From: Acanthamoeba lenticulata
Lineage: Eukaryota > Discosea > Longamoebia > Acanthamoebidae
Direction: 5' to 3'
Length of the DNA stretch: 64,000 nt
Assembly (NCBI GenBank): GCA_002179805.1
Contig: NAVB01000443.1
Location: 1 to 64,000 of the forward strand
Below the pieces are notes generated by a model, which was not told the DNA's origin, searched no databases, and saw only the letters and a program-made list of their open reading frames with translations. The stretch's first letter is position 1. Every line of letters begins with the position of its first letter. The translations under genes were made by a program, and so were the position numbers. This document shows positions 41,323 to 56,670 of the stretch, in pieces.

Positions 41323-41595
41323 GACGCTGCGTCTCTTTACCCGTTGGGCTCCTATGGCGGAGCGCCTCAATATCTGCGACATTGCTGCGGTCGGAGCAAC
41401 GGCTAGTTGGGTTGCTTCTCCTCGTGTGGCCCAAGCGGGGTCTGCTTGTCTCATTCGTGCCCACAACGTCGTCACCGGCGACGGGCACAACCCAGAAACC
41501 ACACAGATTTTTTGGGCTTTGAAACAAAAAATCTCCGCACACAAAATGGAAACCAAATATTAATTTAGTTTCTTATTCTGATTTAACGAATTTTG

Positions 41596-41609
41596 TTTTG
41601 GCGCCAAAA
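41596..41609. promoter_or_regulatory. palindromic E2F/DP-type site upstream of Polo-like kinase
   Basis: TTTTGGCGCCAAAA is a perfect 14-bp palindrome 223 bp before the kinase ATG, in the spacer shared with the divergent RhoGAP gene. A second E2F-like half-site, TTTGGCGCG, is at 41642-41650. Binding is inferred from the known E2F consensus. Confidence 0.6.
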
Positions 41610-41831
41610 GATGGAACGGTCGAGGGTTGCGTTGTTGTGTCTTTGGCGCGAGCAAATTTCTGGTCCACGCTCACTACACAGCTTGCTGCTGCCTTTGCTT
41701 CTCGCAACCGAGTTGATTTTTGTTAGAACGTGTTAGTTGGTCTCTCCTTAAGCGAAGACCAACACGGCAGTACCATCATTCGACCCTCTCTTCGGCCCCA
41801 ACCCTCCTCTCGTCCCTCATCTTCCGAGAAG

Positions 41832-45156
<3,325 letters not shown>

Positions 45157-45332
45157 CATACCACACATAACTGCCCTCTTTTCCGAGGAAGAAAGCCGCA
45201 GTCGAGGCCCTGAAGTGGTGGCCTCGGGCGGCCGCGAGGCCCCGCCCTCGTGTACCAAAAACAAACAACAAACAAATAAAATTATCAAAAAATAATACGT
45301 TGATTTATTTATTTATTGATTTTTTTTTCTCT

Positions 45333-47837
45333 TCAGCAGTTGTGCGCGTCGCACGCGGCTGTAGAGACCGACCCGTGGGAGGAAGAAGAGGAGGAGGTGG
45401 AAGAGCCGGGGAGCGGGATGTGGTCGACCTTCCAGCCGTACTGGTGCGGGGTGAGCTGCACCACGGTGTGGCGTGGCAGCGAGAGCGTGGAGAATTGGTC
45501 TACGGGGCAGCCCACGAAGTAGCCGAAGAGCACTTGCAGCGTCGAGAGGTGTGACACCACCAGAATGGGCGTCGTCTGCGCAGACAACGATCAGCCGTGA
45601 CGACATGGATGGCGATGGTGATTGTGGTGATTTGATGGGCGACCACCACACATGACTCCCTGCAGGAACATACCTGTCGCTCGAGGTCGAGGACAAGAGG
45701 CTCCACGTTTTGGACGACGTCCTTGTAGGACTCGCCGCCGGCGAAGCGATAGCGGAAGGGGTCAGCTCGCCAGGCGGCCCACTCCTCGGGCATCTTCTCC
45801 ATCATCTCCTCGACGCTCATGCCGCTACACACGCCCGTATTGATCATCTTCAAGCTGCTCGACCGCTCGATGCCTACATGTACACATGAACGTGAACAAA
45901 CACTCTTCGCGGTTCGGCCGAAGCGGGTCACATAAACGGGCAGGCTCTACGTACAGCGCGACGACACAGAGAGCATGCGGACGGTCTCTAGCGCGCGGGG
46001 CAGCGTGCTCGTGTACACCCGCACGGGGCACTCACCATGATCTGCACGCTCGAGCGAATCGACGACGAGTCAGACGCCGGCCGCGTAGTGGGGAGCGCAG
46101 AGCGCAAAGACGGCACCTTCGTCCACTTGGCAACTGGCGCACTTCTCTTGTGTGCGCTCGGCGATGAACTGGCCGAGGTGCTTGGAGTAGGCCAGACCCT
46201 CCGGGCTCAGATGTGCCGTCATGGAGGCGATTGACGGGAACTTGGCCTGACGCTTGCTCCCGCTATGGGGCACCTCACTCCCCTCGAGCCGTTCGCGCAA
46301 GGCGTCGTGCGGGCCGGCCGCTGGCTGTGGCTTGGGGGTCTCGATGCTCATCGACCGCTTCAACGGGCCGGGCTCCTCTTCTTGCAGCGGGTCCAAGTCT
46401 TCTACACCGTCGCAGTGGCCGGCGCGCGTAAGCCAGATCGGCCGGTCCCCTGCGGCCCCAGTCCCCGAGTGTGAGGCGTCGAGCTCCACGTGAGCATGGT
46501 CGAGGGAGGGGGACGTGCCGGTGTGGAGCGCCAGCAGGAAGCCGACGATGCGCTGGGCCATCTTGCCGTAGATGCGGTAGCAAATGACCTTGGACTGCAG
46601 GTTGATGAGCTTGATGTAGGACAGCTGCTCGTCGTCCTCCACGGTCTCATAGACCCGCTCGTAGTTGCTGATGCGCGCCGTCAGGTCCTGTTTCCCGCGT
46701 TTATGTAAGGCGCCTTTAGCCACAACGCTGCAACCAGCATGTGCACACGGACCTTGATGGCCTCCTCCTCGGGCATGTCGCGGTAGTCGGGCGAGTTGCG
46801 GACCTTCTGCAGTATGTTGGAGTCGAGCACTTGCTTGTCGTCGCAGATGCTCTGCGCTTTCCCCACTGGGCGCGTCAGCCACGACGGGCCCTTCAATGCA
46901 GCTACACAAGAAGAAAAAAGGGGGCTGACCTCGATGAAGATGACGTTGATGATGCGGCTGTGCGCGCGGCACCGCTCGAGCACCCCGCGCCGCCTCTCCT
47001 TGGTCGTGTTGGTCGCATCAAACACGGCCACGTCGCCCTCGTCGTCTGACGCATCAGCGCAGACGTCGTCAGTTCGCTTCTCCGCCAGGATTTCCCATTT
47101 ACACGCGCACACAAAACTGTAGCTGTACCGAGCCACTTGCACAAGTCCTGGAGGACGGTGTAGGCCAGCTCGTCTCGCACGGCCCGCGCTCGCGTGTTGG
47201 CGTGGCTGAAGAACTCGCTGTCGTGCCGCATCTTGGGCGCAGCGGGGTCTTCAGGCGCGGAGGCGCTGTCAGGCTGGAAGGCCGGGTCGGACGCGGCGAG
47301 CCGGCGGAAGGCGCCTACGTTGAAGAGCCTCGCGCGGCGCCCGGTCCAGTTGAGGTAGTTGACCAGCTTGTGGGCGATGTAGCTCTTGCCGCGGGCCGGC
47401 AGCCCGACGAGCACGAGCACGAGCTTCTCGACACGTCGGTCGGCCGTGCGTCGGTAGGCGTGATCGCGCGGCCAGCGCTGCACCGCCCCGGGCGTCGTCG
47501 GCGAGGCCTGCGCAGGCTGCTGTTGCGTACCAGCGACGTTGTGCACTGAGCACTCGGCTTGTGCCAGGGCCTGGGGCGAGCTCGTCCCTGGGGCGGCAGT
47601 GGGAATGGGCGAGCGAGTGGAGCTACTGCTATTGCTGCTGGCTGTGGGGCTGGGCGACGACATGGACGATGCCAGCAGCGGCGTGGTGACGAAGGGCGCC
47701 GGGGACGGGTACGGGAAAGCGAAGACGGGGGAGGCTGGCACGTGGTGCGGGGCGCCCTCGGTCGAGGCAGCGAGCAGGGCGTGGCCAGCGAAGTGGTTGG
47801 GGGGAATGGCCTGTGGTGTGGACGTTCTGTATTCCAT
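45333..47837 (-). CDS. PFKFB: 6-phosphofructo-2-kinase / fructose-2,6-bisphosphatase-like, phosphatase site altered
   Basis: ATG at 47837. A Ser/Pro/Thr-rich extension of about 135 residues precedes the kinase domain: LVLVGLPARGKSYIAHKLVNYLNWTG (P-loop), RLFNVGAFRR, FFSHANTRARAVRDELAYTVLQDLCKWL, VAVFDATNTTKERR and SICDDKQVLDSNI. The bisphosphatase half is complete in length, but IWLTRAGHCDG replaces the expected LxRHG (the Ala codon is 46421-46423), and the proton-donor segment LNEIDAG is LKMINTG. The second histidine is kept (LVVSHLSTLQVLFGYF). The family makes and breaks fructose 2,6-bisphosphate, the regulator of glycolysis. The sequence predicts an active kinase and an inactive phosphatase, as in yeast PFK26. 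An acidic insert with many Pro (about 46380-46250) lies between conserved blocks. Confidence 0.92.
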
Positions 47838-48062
47838 CTTTCACAGTTCACACTCTGTGGCGCACAGGCCCGCGGCCAGGTCAACGCCTTGCGCGTCAAG
47901 ACTCGTGGGCGTTCTGCTCCACAAGAAATTTAGGCGGTCGTTTTGGCTGGTGACGTCAGCATCAGATATAATTTTTTCCAATTTTTTTTTTGTGATTTTG
48001 TTGCATCAATCAATTGATTAAAAAGAACAACATCCAGAAGAGGACAAGAGCTTGCAATCGCA

Positions 48063-49472
48063 ATGTGGGCGATTCCGTTCTGGGCCTACCTGGTCGTGGT
48101 GGTGATTTCCTTGGCCATTATTGCGGGGCTGCTGGGTCTAGTCTACTCAATGGCCAAGCCTACCGAAGATCCGCGCCAGCTGGCAGCTGTTGGTCGCGGT
48201 CCCACTGGCAAAGAGAAGCGGGTGCGTCGCCCTCCATAAGCGCGAGTGCCCACAAGGTGGATTAATTCCTGCAATGCAGCTGGAAAAACGACAGGAGAAG
48301 GTCAAGAAGGAGAAGGCTTCTGACGATGAAGCCGAACAGGAGGAAGATGAAGAGGAAGAGGAGGCTCCTGCCCGTCAGCGCCGGGGCGGCCTTGCCCGCA
48401 TGCAGGCCAGGCGCAGGGGCAAGCCCGGTACGTCCAGCCCACTCAAGGTGAGATGATCAACTGAGCCAAGTTGCTCACGTTACGTTCTTTGGGATCACAA
48501 AAACAATCAGCTGCCGCGGTTGAGGCCTCCGACGATGAGGACGTGCCGAATGTGGGCGTGGCGCCCGGTGCTGAGGTCGACCTCGACGAGGACGACGAGG
48601 AGGATGACGTCGACGCCACGGGCCAAGACGTGCGTCGCAAGAAGATTGGCGCCAAGAAGCTGGCCAAGCTCCAGCGCAAGGAGGAGGCCCGCCAGATCCG
48701 CCAGGTACAGCCCATTTTCCTCTCCTAAGCCGTGGCGCCAAGGCTTGGCCCAAGACGCTTACCACCGTGATGGCTTGTGGCTTGCCAGGCCGAGGAGGAG
48801 CGGCGCGCGCAGCGCAAGGCGCGGGAGGAGCAGGAGGAGATCGAGCGGCAGCGACGCAAGGAGGAGGAGAAGGAGCAGGAGCGTCTAGAGCGCGAGCACG
48901 CGGAACGGCGGCGGCAGGAGCGCGAGGCGCGCGAGTTGGAGGAGTTCAACAAGTGGAAGGGCTCGATCGAGGTCGAGGCTGAGGGCAGCGCCAAGGCCGA
49001 GCTCGAGGAGAAGAAGGCCAAGCTGGTCTACTTTGCTGACCACGTCAAGCGCGAGAAGGTGGTCCTCCTCGAGGACCTCGCCATCACATTTGGCCTCCAG
49101 ACGCAGGAGGTCATCGACGAGTTGAAGAAGGCCGAGGACGAGGGCAAGCTTACAGGCGTGATCGACGAGCGAGGCAAGTACATCTACATCAGCCCCGAGG
49201 AAATGGACGCCGTGGTAACTTCATCATCCTCATACACACACACACATCTCCTCCTTCTCCTGGTTCCACGTACGCTCACATGTGCGGTGGTTTGGGGGGG
49301 GGGCTTGCAGGCCAAGTTCATCAAATACCGCGGCCGAGTGTCGCTGAGGGAAATCGCGACCGAGAGCAACAAGCTCATAAAGATGCAGCCGGAGCAAACC
49401 ACGACCGATGCCGCCGGGCTCGGAGAGGAGGGACAGGCCGAAGCCTCCGGAGAGTCAATCCCCGCACAGTGA
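48063..49472 (+). CDS. DDRGK1: DDRGK domain protein 1 (UFBP1), UFMylation adaptor
   Basis: ATG at 48063. Residues 5-30 (PFWAYLVVVVISLAIIAGLLGLVYS) form the ER signal-anchor. A highly charged, helical middle spans four exons (EEERRAQRKAREEQEEIERQRRKEEEKEQERLERE). The C-terminal winged-helix DDRGK domain reads LVYFADHVKREKVVLLEDLAITFGLQTQEVIDELKKAEDEGKLTGVIDERGKYIYIS and ends with a PCI-like FIKYRGRVSLREIATESNKLI. DDRGK1 binds the UFM1 E3 ligase UFL1 on the ER face and supports ribosome UFMylation and ER-phagy. It diverges from PFKFB across 225 bp holding an AT-rich stretch. Confidence 0.94.
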
Positions 49473-50741
49473 GCCCCAGGAAGGCGACAGGCACAGATGC
49501 CATCTCTCTGCCCTTACGTCTGCCTCCTTCTTCTTCTTCTTCGTCTTCCAGTTTGTTCAGAGAGCCGGGAGGTCCGCGAATGGCGTGCAAAACGAGATAA
49601 CCTGTTCTGGCGGCCAACACAACATCACGCACACACGCACTGATAACATCGTCCATAAAGAGCCCTTGCCGCTCCCTTGATTTTCCGCACCTCGCCCCTC
49701 CCGCCTCCAAACCCGTCGCCCGCCTGTGCGGGCGTGTGTGTGTGTATGGGTGTTTGCGTAACGCTTTCTTTTTTGGGAGGTGCCCTCTCTCCTCTCCCCT
49801 CCTATCCTCTCCACCGACCACTGTGGGAAGACTTGCCCGTGTTTGTGCGGGAGATCCTCACGAACATCGAAGGGGTCGGCCGTGGACGAGGGCGACGTCG
49901 TCGGTGACCGAGGTTGATGGGTTACGTGTGCACCTGATGCGTCCGCCCTACGCTGAAAAGGACAACACCCGTGACCCGACGTCGCCCGGCTCCCTACCTC
50001 AGGAACAACCCCAGCGCGGCCTGACCTCCCTCTTGGCGTTTTGCGTGTGAGGCTGGCTTGGTATGCGTGGAATGTGGGCAGGTGGCTTGGCGATGTTCTG
50101 TGGACTCCTGGCCGCACCAGCCAATCAGGCCTGCTGGGCACGCTGGGACTTGGGCATCTATCACCGATCACCCACCATCACCCAGTTCTCTTGCCTGTTC
50201 CTTTACAACAAGCGCCTTTCTTGGCGCACATCTGCTCGTTCCCCGTTTCCCACCCCTCTTGTCTCTCGGCTGTCTTTGCCCGCCTAGGTGCGGCTTGCTA
50301 GGAGTCTTGGTGGTGTCTTTTAAAAGCTTGACGCCATTAGTTAGTCTCTCAACTTACCTCGACCTTCGATCCACGCTCCCTTACTGCTCTAGCTCGCCAG
50401 CAGAGCTCTAGTCAACCCAACCTCTTCCGCTTGAGCCAACCACCTTAGCCAATTAACAGCGCAGTTCGATCAAGTAGCGCAAGCAGACGCATCAAGAGTT
50501 TCTTTCCATCGCTCAACCAGCCTCTTACCAAGACCGGTGAACCTCTAGACCCACAAGCACGCTTCCTCCGAGCAAGTTTCGCCCTACTTCCACCGTCCGC
50601 GTACGTCCAAGGGCTCTACGTCAACAACAAGAGAAGGAACCGCAAAAGTCGAACGACAGAGAAGACACTCAAGTCAGCACGCCTGCCCCAGCCAAGGGCG
50701 AGTGGACGCGGTGGTTGCGTCTCTCGCGTAAACCCCACACC
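49473..50741. other. 1.27-kb spacer / long 5' leader of histidine kinase gene
   Basis: No gene is supported. CT-rich and splice-like sequences at 50280-50700 (many CTAG, TTACC and CCGTCC runs) suggest a long 5' untranslated leader before the histidine kinase. Open frames here (for example 49557-50171 minus) lack recognisable features. Confidence 0.45.
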
Positions 50742-52982
50742 ATGCGAAGACCGTCGGTCGTGTTAGTGCCCGAATACTTCTCCAACCTTTCGATCCCTGC
50801 CTCGGCTCTCCCGGCGACAATGGCGGTTGCATCAACCACCTGCCCCGTCGCGTCCATGGGCGAATCAACAGCACCGAGTGAGCACAAGGAGGACGTGCCC
50901 AGCGAGGACCCCGAAGAGTACCGCCGCAAGTTCACGGTGCTGCTATGCAGCATCGGGCTGGTCATCGTGTTCAACTTCGTCTACATTCTGGTTCTGCTGG
51001 CCAGCCCGCTCCTCCAGGACCTCAACGTCCTCTCCTGGTCGTCGCTTCTTGGAGCTTGCGTACAGGAGGCTGAAGTCGCCCTCCCGTCGAACGCCTGCTT
51101 GTTCGCCGCCTTCGCCGTCTTCTGCAACGCTTACCATCTGGGTCTCATCGCCCTGCTCTACCGCACAAGGCGCCTCTACGTGGTGGCCACTCTGTTCCTC
51201 CTCTACGTCGACCTGGGCATTTGCGCGGCTTGCCTCTACTTTGGAGTCGTGTCCGAGTTTTACATGTGGCTCGCTGCCGTCATCGCCATGGCCTTCTACA
51301 TCTTTGGGCGCCACGCAAGTCGCATCTTCTTGGCGGTCGTCGTCCTAGAGGGCATCTTGCTCTATCCGTGTAGCGTCTACCTCGTGGAGCCCGTGGCGCC
51401 CCTGACCCTCGGGCCGGTGGAGCGCCTCGCCGCTACGTGCACCTTGATGGTCTGCGTCGGCGTCATCTCGCACGTCCATGAGTCGGCTCGCGAGGCGACA
51501 TTTGATCGCCTTCGCGAGGCCAACGAGAAGCTGCGTCGGTCGACCGAAGCCAAGACCCTCTTCCTCTCGGCCATTACGCACGGTTCGTTGTCACAGTGGA
51601 CTTGGTTTGACGTCATGCATAGCTCACATTCCATATTCTTGGCGCAGAGCTTCGCACGCCGCTGACTGGAATTATCGGAATGGCCAACGAGCTGCTCGTG
51701 CTCGACGAGGCCACTACGAACAACCAGCGGTGCACCGGCGAGTCCTTGGACCAAACCCCCGAGTTGCAGCCCGCCGCCTCCACTACCAAGCTCGACGAGG
51801 AGCGCCTCGAAGCCGTGCGCATCATCGTCACCTGCGCGCGCCACCTGCTCGGCCTGGTCAACGACGTCCTCGACTTTGAGAAGATCGAGTCGCGGCAGCT
51901 CGACCTAGAGGCCATCCCCTTTGACGTCGTGCGGGAGGCCGATCAGGTGATGTCCATGCTGGCCTTTCCGGCCGCGACAGCCCACGTGCGCATCGTCAAG
52001 GAGTTTGGCCAAGTGCGCCGCGTACGCGTAGGCGATCCGCTGCGCTTCCGGCAGGTGGCCTTCAACATGCTGTCCAACGCCATCAAGTTCACGCCCCCGG
52101 CAGGCACCGTCACCCTCTCGCTGAGCGACGATGAGCAAGGCCGCCTCCGCGTGGAGGTGCGCGACACGGGCATCGGCATCTCACCCGACGCCATGAAGAA
52201 CCTGTTCAAGCACTTCTCGCAGGGCAGCAACGACGTCTGCCGCCGCTTCGGCGGGTCGGGCCTGGGCCTGGCCATCTGCAAGCACCTGGTCGAGGCCATG
52301 CAGGGCGAGATCGGCTGCGCATCGGGCGGGCCCAACCAGGGCTCCACGTTCTGGTTCGCCCTTCCGCTTCCGGTCAGCTCCGCCGAGCTCGCGGCCGCTC
52401 TCGACGCTTCGACGCAGCTCGACTTCACGATTCCGGCCACGGGCGCAGCGAAGCCCGGCCAGGAGGAGCAACTGCACCAGCAGATGGCCGGCTCGTTTGG
52501 CGGGGCCAAGGTCCTGCTGGTCGAAGACAACGTGGTCAACCAGAAGGTCGGCCGCCGTCTGCTGGAGCGGATCGGCTGCGAGGTGCACGTGGCCGAGAAC
52601 GGCCAGGCGTGCCTCGACCTGCTCGAGCGCGAGGCATTCGCCCTCATCTTCATGGACTGCCAGATGCCCGTTCTCGGTACGCAGCGTCTCTTCCTCGTCC
52701 ATGTCATCGTCTTCATTCATCTCATATATGGTCCCTCTTCTCCTCTCAGATGGCTACGAGGCAACGAAGCGGATACGCGCGAGGGAGAAGGCCGAGCAGC
52801 GCGAGCGGACGCCGATCGTGGCGCTGACGGCGTCGTGCTTGAAGAGCGACCGCCAGGTGTGCCTGGACAGCGGCATGGACGACTGGATGTCCAAGCCCTT
52901 TGACCAGGCCGCCCTCGCCACCGCCCTTCGCCGGTGGGCCCGCCTCCCTCTCCAGCAACACAGCACCCAGGCCCAGCGCTGA
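50742..52982 (+). CDS. membrane hybrid histidine kinase
   Basis: ATG at 50742 (MRRPSVVLVPEYF). Six hydrophobic segments lie between about residues 65 and 250 (FTVLLCSIGLVIVFNFVYILVLLASP, CLFAAFAVFCNAYHLGLIALLY, LFLLYVDLGICAACLYFGVV and others), with no long external loop. A linker coiled coil leads to the H box, TH-ELRTPLTGIIGMANELL, restored across a 66-nt intron. The ATP-binding part has NMLSNAIKFTPP (N box), VRDTGIGISPDAMKNLFKHFSQ (G1) and GGSGLGLAICKHLVEAMQG (G2). The receiver domain has KVLLVEDNVVNQKV, IFMDCQMPVL-DGYEATKRIR (phospho-acceptor Asp, after a second intron), PIVALTASCLK and DWMSKPF. It autophosphorylates on His and passes phosphate to its own receiver; the signal is unknown. 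Confidence 0.96.
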
Positions 52983-53160
52983 TGAAGCCGCCAAGCAACT
53001 TGTTCACCCCAAAGCAACACTCTCCTGTACTTCTCACACACACACTCGGCTCAGCAGCTCATAGGACCTGACTTGACACCGGCAAAAACAAAAAATAAAA
53101 TAAAAAAACAAGAATTGAATGATTTTGTAAATAAGAAGAATAACCTAACGAAAAAGGCCA

Positions 53161-54815
53161 TTATCCTGAAAGTGGAGGACGAGGCGCGGGCGGGAAGGAG
53201 AGGTTGCCCCAAAGGCCTGACTTGTCAAAGTCGGTGGTGGCCAGCACGATGCAGTAGTGGGCCTGCGTCAGCTGCCACTCTTCCACCTCGTCGAACATCT
53301 CGATCTTGTTGAGCCTGTTCCCCACAAAACAAGGAGTGAGCATGCTGCGAACGTGAAGGCGTATGCTTGTGGGAGTGCGGCGCACCGGGCGAGCTCGTCG
53401 CGGCCGAGGAGCCGGTTGCTGACGGAGTTCATGTCGACGACGCGCACGTCCTCCCAGTTGAGGGCCAGGTAGGCGCTTCGCTGGGCGTCGAGGCTTGGCC
53501 GCGCTTGAAGCCCGTGCAGCCGCACATTGCGCTCCTCGAGGTTCTTGAGCATCATCCGCCCAAAGGCGTCGTCCGGCAGGATCTGCTCGTAGGTCACGAA
53601 CACGGCGCGCGGGAACGTCGCCGCCCACCTGACCTCACCGTGCCGCAGGCGTGAGGTCGGCGTCTTGTTCGCGCCTCGCCATGAACAACAAGGAGAGGTC
53701 GACATGTAGCGTGCCTGATGATCGCCGCGCTGTGTTCTTCCTTCATGTAGATCAGCACGCACTCGGAGAGGAACAACGTCGGGATGCTGTCATCAACAAC
53801 AACTATAAAGGTGAGCCAAGAAAGGAAGAGGCAGCAAGAGGGAAGAGCGTCCACGTTTTGTCGAGGCCTGCCGCCGTGAGGGTCTTTTCCACGTTTTCGA
53901 CGGACCGCAGGTCAGCCGTGACCAAGTGGTAATTGTTGGCGTGCAGCCCGTCTTCACACGTACGGGATGGACGACGATGGCAAAGGCAGAGTGAGCGGCA
54001 TTGACGGCGTGTACGATCGGATTTGGGGGGGGGGGGAGGGATGAAAGGCACCATCCGTGAGGCGGAGGCCGGACTCATCGTCGGCGAGGAGCTGGCGAAG
54101 CTCGGGGGTCGCGGTGATGATGGCGCTCTTCCGCTTGACCACTTCCCCAAAGTCCAGCTCGAAGAACACAACATTGTCCCGCAGCCAGCCCTCCATCTGC
54201 GCCCACCCAGGTCAGCCATAAAAAGAAAGAAAGGGGAACATTGATGGGCAGTGAAGAGAGAGACAGAGAGCACCTTTTTCTGGAAGTAGGTGGTGTCGAA
54301 GCCCGCGCCCAGGCACACGACCTGCTTGGGCAGGTCGCTCCCACCAGCCTCGAGGAACTGTCGCAGGAGGCCGTGAATGGCCGCCACCCGCGTGTAGTAG
54401 CCTGAAGACCCGCCTCGTGTCATGAACAAGCCTGGAGTGCAAAAACATAGAGAGAGAGAGAGAGAGAGAGGAAGTGCCTCGGTTGATGAGGGGCGGTCGT
54501 CTGGTGCCGGATGAACGCACAAAGTGGTGCAGGAAGGAGTCGCGCCAGTAGCCCAGACGGACTGCCGACCTGGATGAAGAAGGCGATGGCAGGCGGTGGG
54601 ACAACCATAGTGCGTGGAAAAAGCATGTGCCAATGAAGAAGAGGGTAACCCTACAGCTTGCTCACAGCAGCGTCGTCGTTGGTCTGCATTACAGCAAGGT
54701 CCTCGGACGCGGCACGAGCAGCAGGTGAGTCACCTTCCTCATCTGCACGCAACCTATTTCGTCCTGTGGGCCGCTTAGGCGCTGTGAACAAAAACGACGT
54801 CGTAGGCTTCTCCAT
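53161..54815 (-). CDS. LCMT1: leucine carboxyl methyltransferase 1 (PP2A methyltransferase)
   Basis: ATG at 54815 (MEKPTTSFLFTAPKRPTGRN). The conserved blocks are in order: EDLAVMQTNDDAAVSKL-SAVRLGYWRDSFLHHFVR, INRG-YYTRVAAIHGLLRQFLEAGG, QVVCLGAGFDTTYFQ (SAM-binding), FFELDFGEVVKRKSAII, NYHLVTADLRSVENVEKTL, IPTLFLSECVLIYMK (conserved ECVL), FVTYEQILPDDAFGRMMLKNL, WEDVRVVDMNSVSNRLL and IEMFDEVEEWQLTQAHYCIVLA. LCMT1 methylates the C-terminal leucine of PP2A-type catalytic subunits and controls holoenzyme assembly. One intron appears to have a GC-AG donor (54402-54477). It diverges from the mitochondrial helical-repeat gene across about 120 bp. Confidence 0.94.
54402..54477 (-). other. putative GC-AG intron in LCMT1
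   Basis: The conserved junction INRG-YYTRV is only restored by joining CGA-G at 54478 to GC-TAC at 54401. The intervening 76 nt begins GCACTTCC and ends GTCTTCAG, with a (CT)n tract inside. No GT lies at the required position. Confidence 0.6.
54449..54471. repeat. (AG)n microsatellite in LCMT1 intron
   Basis: Ten to eleven uninterrupted AG units (CT on the coding strand) lie close to the 5' end of the predicted GC-AG intron. Confidence 0.9.
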
Positions 54816-54936
54816 CAACGCGCCCACTGATCCTGTGCGAAGTTGTTGCTTTTTTGTTTTCCTTGCACATTTTCTTACTAGCATTTTTTGTTTTTTTTAC
54901 CTTATTTTATTTCTCTGTACTGCAACAAACACGCAA

Positions 54937-56519
54937 ATGAGGCGGTCATCTGCTCTCTTGCCTGCCTTCCAGGGGCGAGCGGCGCGCATGACGGGTAAGG
55001 TTCTACAACGCAAGTGCACAAATTCCCACATCTTACGCATGCCGATTTTGTGTCATGGTGGTGCAGGTGGTAGGCTGCAAGCTGCACTGCCCACACGATT
55101 CACTTCGGCTCAACCTTTCCTTTGCCGCTTCTCTGCGCTTGCCCCCTTGCGCTCTTCCTCTTTCACACAGCTTGTGCTCCCCTCCGCCGCACCGCTCTTC
55201 CGGCGAGCGTCAATCTCCACAACGGCGGCCGACACGCCAGAGCGCGGAGAGGCCTCGGAATCGCCAACTCTCCTCAAGCAAACTTGTACTCCCACTCGCT
55301 GACGTGTCCGCTTGAGAGATCGCTCGCCTCACACCTGACCTCCCTTGCAGGTGACCTCTTGTACCAGCAGCTGTTGATGCCCAAGGACGAGCGAGCGGCG
55401 TTCAGCCTCTACAAGATCTTGAACTCGCTCACCAAGAGCCACGCCTTTGCCGTCGAGTTTGGAAGCAAGGACGGCGGGCGGGCGATCACCCACCTGCTCA
55501 AGACGTGCCTGCCGGAGGCCCGCACGCACTATGCGCAGGAGAAAGTGCTGGCCGTGCTGGCCAACCTCGCCCAGGAGGAGTCCTTCCGACCGGCCATCGC
55601 CGAGCACGGAGCCGAGGAGCTGCGCCGGACCCTCATGAGCAAGACCACCCCGCGCAACGTGCTTGCCCAGGCCGTGCGCCTGCTCACCACCACCCTCGAA
55701 AACAGGGCGCAGGTAGAGACCACCACGTCATGCCTCCTCCCGTGCGCGTGTAGTCATCGCTGACATCATCTGCGTGGTGTTGGTTGGACGTGAACGCCCA
55801 GTTGCCTTCATCGAGACTCTTTGATGGGTTCGTTCCAGCGACGATGGATCTGATGATGGATTTTGCCGACAAGCCCGACCTCTACCTGCAGCTCGTGGAC
55901 CTGCTTGGCCTTCTCGCCACCGACTGCGATTTTGAGGACTACAAGAAGGTGCGTGCTTGTGACCTCCCTCTTCCCTCCCCCGCCTCTCCAGCCCTGGCCT
56001 CAGCCTAACCACCTCCGTGTGTGCAATCGCGAATTCATCTTGTTCAAACAGCTTTCGCCATTGGGCGCTGCGATGTTGATCCGCAACCTGCAGGCCTACA
56101 TCTTTGAACCGCAGGAGGACGGCTTCATCGCAAAGCAGATGAGCCAAACGCTCCAGGCCATGCACCGCATTCTTTCTCGACGCCCTTCTGGTTCGCCGCC
56201 CTGATCAGCCACAGCAGGTGTCCGATGCGATGAAACTGATGCTGTTGGCCATGGTGGTGGTGATGATGATCATGCGACAGCTGGGAAGGAGCACGAGGCA
56301 GAGGAGGAGCAACTGGAGCGGGCGTTCCAGAACACGTTCCTGGAGCACGACAGCAAGGCCCGCTACGCCGTCCTCAACGGCCTCAACTGCGTGGTGCTTC
56401 TGGCCAAGAGCACCCTCCCGGCGGTCTCTGCGCTCGCCACGGACGTAGCCGAGCTCCTCGCGCGTGACAACCCCACCGTCACCGCCGAGCTCGAGAAGGT
56501 GAGAGCCCAACAGGCGTGA
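54937..56519 (+). CDS. predicted mitochondrial armadillo/HEAT-like helical protein
   Basis: ATG at 54937. Exons 1-2 encode MRRSSALLPAFQGRAARMT-GGRLQAALPTRFTSAQ ... APLFRRASISTTA, rich in Arg, Ser and Ala without acidic residues: a likely mitochondrial presequence. The body has repeated amphipathic helices resembling armadillo/HEAT repeats (AFSLYKILNSLTKSHAFAVEFGSKDGGRAITHLLKTC, KVLAVLANLAQEESFRPAIAEHGAEELRRTLM, LYLQLVDLLGLLATDCDFEDYKK, LNGLNCVVLLAKSTLPAVSALATDVAELLA). I cannot name a family. The last exon is taken to read through EKVRAQQA to the TGA at 56517, although GTGAGA there could be a donor. Confidence 0.72.
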
Positions 56520-56670
56520 TAAATAAAAATAAATACATGAGTAAAGAATAAATTTAGATAAAGTGACAAATATGCCAGAAAGGCGCGTCATTATGGACCA
56601 ACTCCGTTGCTACCCGAGACCACTTAAAAAACAGCGGCCAGAAGATACCCAAAGTCAACGAAAGAAGACC

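Noticed and set aside
50943..51581. Minus-strand frames opposite the histidine kinase membrane region
   Set aside because: Complement of a well-supported coding region, no independent features.
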